Origin: Candidatus Limnocylindrales bacterium
GTDB taxonomy: Bacteria; Chloroflexota; Limnocylindria; Limnocylindrales; CSP1-4
Assembly (NCBI GenBank): GCA_031292335.1
Contig: JARLHH010000301.1
Span: 1 to 10,963, forward strand
Reading direction: 5' to 3'
DNA length: 10,963 nucleotides
Shown here piece after piece: positions 6,739 through 10,963 of this stretch; positions within the stretch are counted from its first letter, which is position 1, and each line of letters opens with the position of its first letter. The notes under the pieces were generated by a model, which searched no databases, was not told the DNA's origin, and saw nothing but the letters and a program-made list of their open reading frames with translations. The translations under genes and the position numbers were made by a program.

Positions 6739-6745
6739 TCCTCCC
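6739..6745 (-). promoter_or_regulatory. Strong Shine-Dalgarno deciding the GTG start
   Basis: Minus-strand GGGAGGA lies 3 nt before GTG 6735. It is the best ribosome-binding site in the window and fixes the start of the GH57 glucanotransferase, excluding the longer in-frame extension through glgP. Confidence 0.75.
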
Positions 6746-6758
6746 TTGGCTGTTGCTC

Positions 6759-6773
6759 CCGGTGCGGCACCGG
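6759..6773. repeat. 15-bp palindrome between glgP and the GH57 gene
   Basis: CCGGTGC-G-GCACCGG is a perfect 7-bp inverted repeat around a single base. It sits 9 nt after the glgP stop and 13 nt upstream of the next Shine-Dalgarno. As RNA it would fold into a short stem (about 5-6 bp closed by a small loop), possibly an mRNA-stability or partial-attenuation element. Confidence 0.45.
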
Positions 6774-6782
6774 CAGGTTCGC

Positions 6783-9023
6783 TCAGCCCGCCTCGGTTAC
6801 GTGCCGGGGCCGGCTCGCCGCGAGCGCTGCGACGTCGAATCCGGCGGCCGGCAGGTACAGCTGCTCCACGTACTCGTGGAGCATGCGCGTGGTCGAGAAG
6901 CGCCAGATGGTCGTGCCCATCGAGCGTTTCATGAGCGCCAGCCACTCGTGCGGGAGCCCGGCGGCGCTGCGCTCGTAGTACCGGGGGACCACCTCGTCCT
7001 CCAGGATCCGGTAGAGGTCCAGCGCGTCCGCCCAGTCCTGGGCGCCCTCGTCCGGGTTGGAGACGCGACCCCCGATCGCCCAGCCATTGTCCCCGGTCCA
7101 GCCTTCGTCCCACCAGCCGTCGAGCACGGACAGGTTCACGATGCCGTTGGCCGATGCCTTCATGCCGGATGTCCCGGATGCCTCGAGCGGGCGGCGCGGG
7201 TTGTTGAGCCATACGTCCACGCCACGGACGAGCAGCTTCGCGACCCGGATGTCGTAGTCCTCCAGCACGAAGACGCGGCCGCGCAGCTCCGTGGAGCGGC
7301 TGCGCTCGAAGATCGCCTGGATGACCTGCTGGCCGGGCCGGTCCGCCGGGTGAGCCTTCCCGGCAAAGACGAACTGGACGGGCCGGTCCGCGCTCCAGAC
7401 CAGGCGGGCGAGGCGATCCATGTCGCTGAAGAGCAGCTGCGCGCGCTTGTAAGTGGCAAAGCGACGGGCGAACCCGATCGTCAGGATCGTGGGGTCCAGC
7501 GCCGTCTCGACCTCGAGGAGCGTGGCCGGCGACTCGCCGTGACGCGCCAGCTGCGAGAGCAGCCTCTGGCGCGCGAAGATCGCCAGCTCGCGCTTCTGGT
7601 AGGCGTGCGCCTCCCAGAGCTCCCTGTCCGGCAGCCGCCCGACGCGCTCCCAGAAATGCCCGGAGTCGCCGCGGCCGTCGAGGTCGTCCATGTCGACGTC
7701 GAGGTGACGCTCCAGCAGCTCGCGGGTCGCGCGACCCACCCACGTCGGCGTGTGGACGCCGTTCGTGATGCCCAGGATCCTCCGCGGGCCCACGATCTGC
7801 TCCCAGGTCCGGTTGGCGGTCTCCGCGTGCAGCTTCGAGACTGCATTGGCGCCGTTCGACAGGCGGAGGCTGAACGCGGTCATGTCGAACTGGGCGGGAT
7901 CCCCGTCGACGCCCAGGCCCAGGCGCAGGACATCGTCGAGCGGCACGCGGCCGGCCGTCTCCCGCCCGGGGATCTCGTCGCCGGCGCCCTCGCAATACGG
8001 TCCCGCGATCCGCCGCACGAGCTGCGCGTCGAAGCGCTCGTTGCCGGCCGAGACCGGCGTGTGAATCGTGAAGACGCTGTCGCGCTTCACGGTGGCCCAG
8101 GCATCCTCGAGCGGCAGGCCTTTCGCCACCAGCTCGCGGGCGCGCTCCACCAGCAGGAACGCCGAGTGGCCCTCGTTGAGGTGCCAGACGGCGGGGGCGA
8201 GGCCCAGGGCGCGCAGCGCCCGGACTCCGCCGACACCCAGCACCATCTCCTGGTGAAGCCGCATCTCCCGCCCGCGGACGTAGAGGATGTGGGTGATGTG
8301 GCGGTCCGCGTCGTCGTTGCCCGAGTGGTCCGTGTCGAGCAGGAGCACGGGCACGCGGCCCACCTGGAGAAGCCAGACTGCCGCGAAGACCACCCTGCCG
8401 GGCAGCTCGACGGGAACGGTCAGCGGGTCGCCGACATGGTCCAGCACGCGCTGGAACGGGAGGCGTCCCAGGTCGAAGTCGGGGTACTCGTGCTCCTGGT
8501 GCCCGTCCGCGTCGATCGTCTGGCGGAAGAAGCCGCGGCGATAGAGGAGGCCGACCCCGACCACCGGGAGCGCCATGTCGCTGGCGGCCTTCATGTGGTC
8601 GCCGGCCAGCACGCCGAGCCCGCCGGAGTAGATGCCCAGGGACTCGTGGAAGCCGTACTCGGCGCAGAAGTAGGCGATCGGCCCCGACAGCCGCCCGGCG
8701 TGGTGCCGGTTGAACCAGTGGTCAGCCCCGTTCGCGAGGTAGTGCTCGTACGACTCCATCACGCCGTGGTATTCGGCGATGAAGGCCGGGTCGTCCAGGA
8801 GCGGCTCCCAGTTGATGCCGCCCTGGAGCAGGGCGACCGGGTTGCGGTAGCGCGACCAAGTGTTCGGCTCGAGACGGCTGAAGAGCAGCGCCGCCCGCGG
8901 GTGCCACATCCACCAGAGGTTGTAGGCGAGCGTGCGCAGGCCGTCGAACTGGGGCGGGACGCGGATCGGGACCGTGGGCTGGGTCGGGACACGGACGAGG
9001 GGAACCATCTGCGCCGGGATCAT
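6783..9023 (-). CDS. glgP: Alpha-glucan (glycogen/maltodextrin) phosphorylase, GT35
   Basis: Removes terminal glucose from alpha-1,4-glucan with phosphate, giving glucose-1-phosphate, using pyridoxal phosphate in the cytosol. The 746-residue product has the bacterial/archaeal layout with an N-terminal DUF3417-like region (YNLWWMWHPRA, about 34-130). The phosphorylase body follows: PIAYFCAEYGFHESLGIYSGGLG, WHLNEGHSAF, FTIHTPVSAGNERF, ITNGVHTPTW, GFARRFATYKRA and QFVFAGKAHPAD. PLEASGTSGMKASANG supplies the PLP-binding Lys (K622). This type is shorter than the E. coli or muscle enzymes (~800-840) and resembles the T. maritima-like group. ATG 9023 is used; ATG 9008 is an alternative, and neither has a good Shine-Dalgarno. 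It is first in a three-gene minus-strand operon with two GH57 enzymes and diverges from glgA, so synthesis and breakdown are arranged back to back. Confidence 0.95.
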   Translation of the reverse strand: MIPAQMVPLVRVPTQPTVPIRVPPQFDGLRTLAYNLWWMWHPRAALLFSRLEPNTWSRYRNPVALLQGGINWEPLLDDPAFIAEYHGVMESYEHYLANGADHWFNRHHAGRLSGPIAYFCAEYGFHESLGIYSGGLGVLAGDHMKAASDMALPVVGVGLLYRRGFFRQTIDADGHQEHEYPDFDLGRLPFQRVLDHVGDPLTVPVELPGRVVFAAVWLLQVGRVPVLLLDTDHSGNDDADRHITHILYVRGREMRLHQEMVLGVGGVRALRALGLAPAVWHLNEGHSAFLLVERARELVAKGLPLEDAWATVKRDSVFTIHTPVSAGNERFDAQLVRRIAGPYCEGAGDEIPGRETAGRVPLDDVLRLGLGVDGDPAQFDMTAFSLRLSNGANAVSKLHAETANRTWEQIVGPRRILGITNGVHTPTWVGRATRELLERHLDVDMDDLDGRGDSGHFWERVGRLPDRELWEAHAYQKRELAIFARQRLLSQLARHGESPATLLEVETALDPTILTIGFARRFATYKRAQLLFSDMDRLARLVWSADRPVQFVFAGKAHPADRPGQQVIQAIFERSRSTELRGRVFVLEDYDIRVAKLLVRGVDVWLNNPRRPLEASGTSGMKASANGIVNLSVLDGWWDEGWTGDNGWAIGGRVSNPDEGAQDWADALDLYRILEDEVVPRYYERSAAGLPHEWLALMKRSMGTTIWRFSTTRMLHEYVEQLYLPAAGFDVAALAASRPRHVTEAG

Positions 9024-9096
9024 ACCGGAGGCCGGTGTGGGGCGTGAACCGGTTTAGGTGGCGCAGGAGCCGTTCGGCGGGCTACGATCTGGGCCC
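9024..9096. promoter_or_regulatory. Divergent glgP/glgA intergenic control region
   Basis: This 73-bp gap must carry both divergent promoters unless they extend into coding sequence. It contains ACCGG-AGG-CCGGT (9024-9036) next to the glgP start and the palindrome AACCGGTT (9047-9054) near the middle; both are possible binding sites. No consensus -35 is visible on either strand. Confidence 0.5.
9083..9088 (+). promoter_or_regulatory. Possible -10 box of a leaderless glgA transcript
   Basis: TACGAT fits the TANNNT pattern and ends 8 nt before the glgA ATG at 9097, placing transcription start at or within a few bases of the start codon. No Shine-Dalgarno lies in the 20 nt before the ATG, which agrees with leaderless translation. 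The -35 region is not recognisable. Confidence 0.45.
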
Positions 9097-10578
9097 ATGC
9101 AGGTGCTGTTCGTCGCTGCGGAATGCGAGCCCTGGGCCAAGACCGGCGGTCTCGGCGACGTCGTGGACGCGCTGGCGCGGGCGCTCGGCCGGATTCCGGG
9201 TGCGGTCGACGGCCAGGTGGAGGTCTTCCTGCCCCGCTACGCCAGCGTCTCCATCCCCGCCCGGGCCGCGGTGGAGACGCTCGAGATCACCGTTCACGAT
9301 CCGCTCGCGCCGGGCGGCGCCAGCGCAGTGGCGATCCGGTCGTTCCAGGCGCCCGGGTATCGCCTCCGGCTCGTGGATTTCCCGGACGCGTTCGATCGGG
9401 CCGGCTTCTACGGCGACAGCGCCGGCGACTACTCCGACAACGCCCGCCGTTTCGCCCTGCTCGGGCGCGCCGCGCTGGAGACGCGGCGCGCGGAGCGGCG
9501 GCCGGTTGACCTCATCGCCCTTCACGACTGGCAGGCCTGCCCGGTCGCCCTGCTGCGCGACCTGGCGTACGCGGACGATCCGATCGTGGGCGGCGCGGCG
9601 ATCAGCCTGACGATTCACAACCTCGCCTATCACGGGTGGACGCCGCGGGACCGCGCGACCCAGCTCGGCCTGGGCGCGGCAGCGGCGTCGGCCGGGGACG
9701 CCTGGGGGATCGACCTGCTCCGCGAGGGGATCCGGCGGGCGGAGCTGGTGAACACCGTGAGCCCGACGTATTCGCGCGAGGTTCTGAATCCGGCGGCCGG
9801 GATGGGCCTCGACGGTGACCTTGTCGCGCGAGGCGACCGGTTCGTCGGGATCCTCAACGGGCTGGACGAGGAGCTCTGGGATCCTGCGGCCGATGCCGCG
9901 CTCGCCGCTCGCTACGACGCCTCGGACCTTGCCGGCAAGGTGGCCTGCCGGGCGGACCTCCTGGCGCGCGTCGGCTTCGACCCGGCCGACCCGTCGGCGG
10001 TGCTCGGCGTGATCGGGCGGCTCGACCCGCAGAAGGGGTTCGACCTGGTCGCGGGCGCGGCCCGGCGACTGGTGGCGAGCGGCGCCCGGCTCGTGGTCCT
10101 GGGGAGCGGCGACGCCAGCCTTCTGGCGGGGATCCGGGCGGAGGCAGCCCGTGCACCCGGCCGTATCGCCGTGCTCGAGCGCTTCGACCGGGAGCTGTCC
10201 CGGCGGATCTACGCGGGCGCCGACCTCTTCCTGATGCCGTCCCGGTTCGAGCCGTGCGGGCAGGGCCAGATGATCGCGATGCGCTATGGCACGCCGCCGG
10301 TGGCGCGCCGCACGGGCGGGCTGGCCGACACGATCGTCGACCTCCATGCCGACCCGACGGGCGGCACCGGCTTCCTGTTCGACGATGCGACACCGGAGGC
10401 GCTTGCCGCCGCGGTGGAGCGGGCACTGGTCGTGTTCGGGGCGGCCGACCGCGCGCCGTGGCAGCGGCTGGTGGCTCGCGGGATGGCGGTCGACTGGGCC
10501 TGGGAGACATCCTCGGCGCCGCTCTACGCGGCGCTCTTCCGGCGCGCGGTCGCGCTGCGGCGGGCGGCGCGGGGGTAG
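9097..10578 (+). CDS. glgA: Glycogen synthase, GT5 (ADP-glucose type)
   Basis: Extends alpha-1,4-glucan chains from ADP-glucose in the cytosol. The 493-residue product begins MQVLFVAAECEPWAKTGGLGDV with the nucleotide-binding KTGG motif at K15. Other GT5 landmarks follow in order: LIALHDWQACPVALL, LTIHNLAYHG, ELVNTVSPTYSREV, GILNGLDEELWDPAAD, IGRLDPQKGFDLV, and SRFEPCGQGQMIAMRYGT with the catalytic-region Glu at 385 (E377 in E. coli), then VARRTGGLADTIVD. The length is normal for the family (about 477-500). An upstream in-frame GTG at 9058 lacks support, because family members start exactly at this Met. The gene diverges from glgP and converges on a methyltransferase gene. No ADP-glucose pyrophosphorylase gene is in the window, so the donor must be made elsewhere. 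Use of UDP-glucose is possible in some relatives. Confidence 0.95.
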   Translation: MQVLFVAAECEPWAKTGGLGDVVDALARALGRIPGAVDGQVEVFLPRYASVSIPARAAVETLEITVHDPLAPGGASAVAIRSFQAPGYRLRLVDFPDAFDRAGFYGDSAGDYSDNARRFALLGRAALETRRAERRPVDLIALHDWQACPVALLRDLAYADDPIVGGAAISLTIHNLAYHGWTPRDRATQLGLGAAAASAGDAWGIDLLREGIRRAELVNTVSPTYSREVLNPAAGMGLDGDLVARGDRFVGILNGLDEELWDPAADAALAARYDASDLAGKVACRADLLARVGFDPADPSAVLGVIGRLDPQKGFDLVAGAARRLVASGARLVVLGSGDASLLAGIRAEAARAPGRIAVLERFDRELSRRIYAGADLFLMPSRFEPCGQGQMIAMRYGTPPVARRTGGLADTIVDLHADPTGGTGFLFDDATPEALAAAVERALVVFGAADRAPWQRLVARGMAVDWAWETSSAPLYAALFRRAVALRRAARG

Positions 10579-10583
10579 GGGAG

Positions 10584-10620
10584 CCGCCTCGGGCAGGGGT
10601 GCGGCGCGTCCCGAGAGCGG
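10584..10620. terminator. Hairpin between convergent glgA and methyltransferase genes
   Basis: CCGC (10584-10587) and CTCGGG (10588-10593) pair with CCCGAG (10610-10615) and GCGG (10617-10620), giving a 10-bp stem with one bulged A (10616) and a 16-nt loop. It begins 5 nt after the glgA stop and ends 15 nt before the convergent stop. There is no T-tract. Confidence 0.5.
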
Positions 10621-10635
10621 CCGGGGCGGTGCCTC

Positions 10636-10963
10636 CTACGCGCGGGTCGCGACGATCAGCGCGCAGCCGACCGACATCCGCGACGCGTCCTGCGCGATCC
10701 GGAAGTGCTCTCGAGCAACCGCTGGCGCGTCGCGGAGGAGCGCGCGGACGGCCTCGGCGCGCCACGCGGCGGGCGCGGTGGTCGCCAGCCAGCCCTCCAC
10801 GTCGTGCTCCAGCTCCCACGTTCGCTCCACGCGGCCCGCGAACCCTGCCTCGTCCAGCAGTGCGAGCCACTCGGACGCGCGGAGCGATCGGGCGTGCGAC
10901 GGATCCCGCAGCAGCTCCACCGCGTTGAGGAACGTGTCGAGCGGTCCGTCCTCCGGTGCGATC
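10636..10963 (-). CDS. Class I SAM-dependent methyltransferase, C-terminal part (N-terminus off window)
   Basis: The open frame enters from the right edge and ends at TAG 10638-10636, giving 108 visible residues. The pattern FLNAVELLRDPSH, then SLRASEWLALLDEAGF, then VERTWELEHDVEGWLATT is the usual C-terminal end of Methyltransf_11/25-type enzymes related to the UbiE group. There, the RS..EW..LL..AGF strand-helix pair follows the catalytic Rossmann core. The SAM-binding motif I is beyond the window, so cofactor binding cannot be checked and the substrate is unknown. An apparent start inside the window is a GTG valine codon in the middle of the domain, not a true start. The gene converges on glgA with a 57-nt gap and is probably unrelated to glycogen metabolism. 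Confidence 0.8.
   Translation of the reverse strand, partial: IAPEDGPLDTFLNAVELLRDPSHARSLRASEWLALLDEAGFAGRVERTWELEHDVEGWLATTAPAAWRAEAVRALLRDAPAVAREHFRIAQDASRMSVGCALIVATRA

Noticed and set aside
4819..6978. 719-codon plus-strand open frame
   Set aside because: Antisense to the GH57 glucanotransferase, which has clear catalytic motifs; the shadow has none.
6736..7995. Extension of the GH57 glucanotransferase frame into glgP
   Set aside because: It is a shifted-frame shadow of glgP. The strong Shine-Dalgarno and the LALHNHQP start fix GTG 6735.
6705..9047. 780-codon plus-strand open frame
   Set aside because: Antisense shadow of glgP caused by high third-position GC.
9082..10347. 421-codon minus-strand open frame
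   Set aside because: Antisense shadow of glgA, without recognisable domains.

Overview
This is a very GC-rich bacterial window with strong third-position GC, which is why long open frames appear antisense to nearly every gene. The gene set points to a Chloroflexota-type organism (for example a Thermomicrobia- or Limnocylindria-like lineage). The markers are paired GH57 enzymes, a DUF3417-type alpha-glucan phosphorylase, a GT5 glycogen synthase and a YtrA-like GntR regulator with a long C-terminal domain. A high-GC actinobacterium such as a Thermoleophilia member is not excluded. The assignment is inference from gene content only.

Left part (1-1337, minus strand): a proline racemase/hydroxyproline epimerase-family gene runs off the left edge. 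It is joined through an ATGA stop/start overlap to a short upstream gene that carries only the first part of a GNAT acetyltransferase. Upstream of that pair, 1338-1609 is non-coding and holds a ~50 bp direct repeat (two good copies and one degenerate copy).

Regulatory part (1610-3067): a GntR-family regulator reads leftward. Its start region overlaps a near-perfect rightward sigma-70 promoter (TTGACA-N17-TATGAT), and two AGT/ACT inverted repeats lie in and just after that promoter. The promoter points at a 43-codon ORF for a one-helix membrane peptide that is not otherwise annotated. This looks like an autoregulated divergent module. It is closed on the right by a perfect 12-bp hairpin shared with the convergent carbohydrate operon.

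Carbohydrate part (3068-10578): three minus-strand genes, glgP, then a GH57 4-alpha-glucanotransferase/amylase, then a GH57-DUF3536 protein, are spaced by 47 and 29 nt and form a probable operon for breaking down alpha-glucan. Glycogen synthase (glgA) diverges from glgP across a 73-nt gap and is probably read from a leaderless or near-leaderless transcript. Together they cover chain elongation from ADP-glucose, phosphorolysis to glucose-1-phosphate and chain rearrangement. No ADP-glucose pyrophosphorylase and no classical branching or debranching enzyme is in the window. The DUF3536 GH57 protein, whose role is unknown, is a natural candidate for the missing branch-point activity.

Right edge (10636-10963, minus strand): the C-terminal part of a class I SAM-dependent methyltransferase, convergent with glgA. 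No tRNA, rRNA, insertion sequence, CRISPR array or phage gene is seen.
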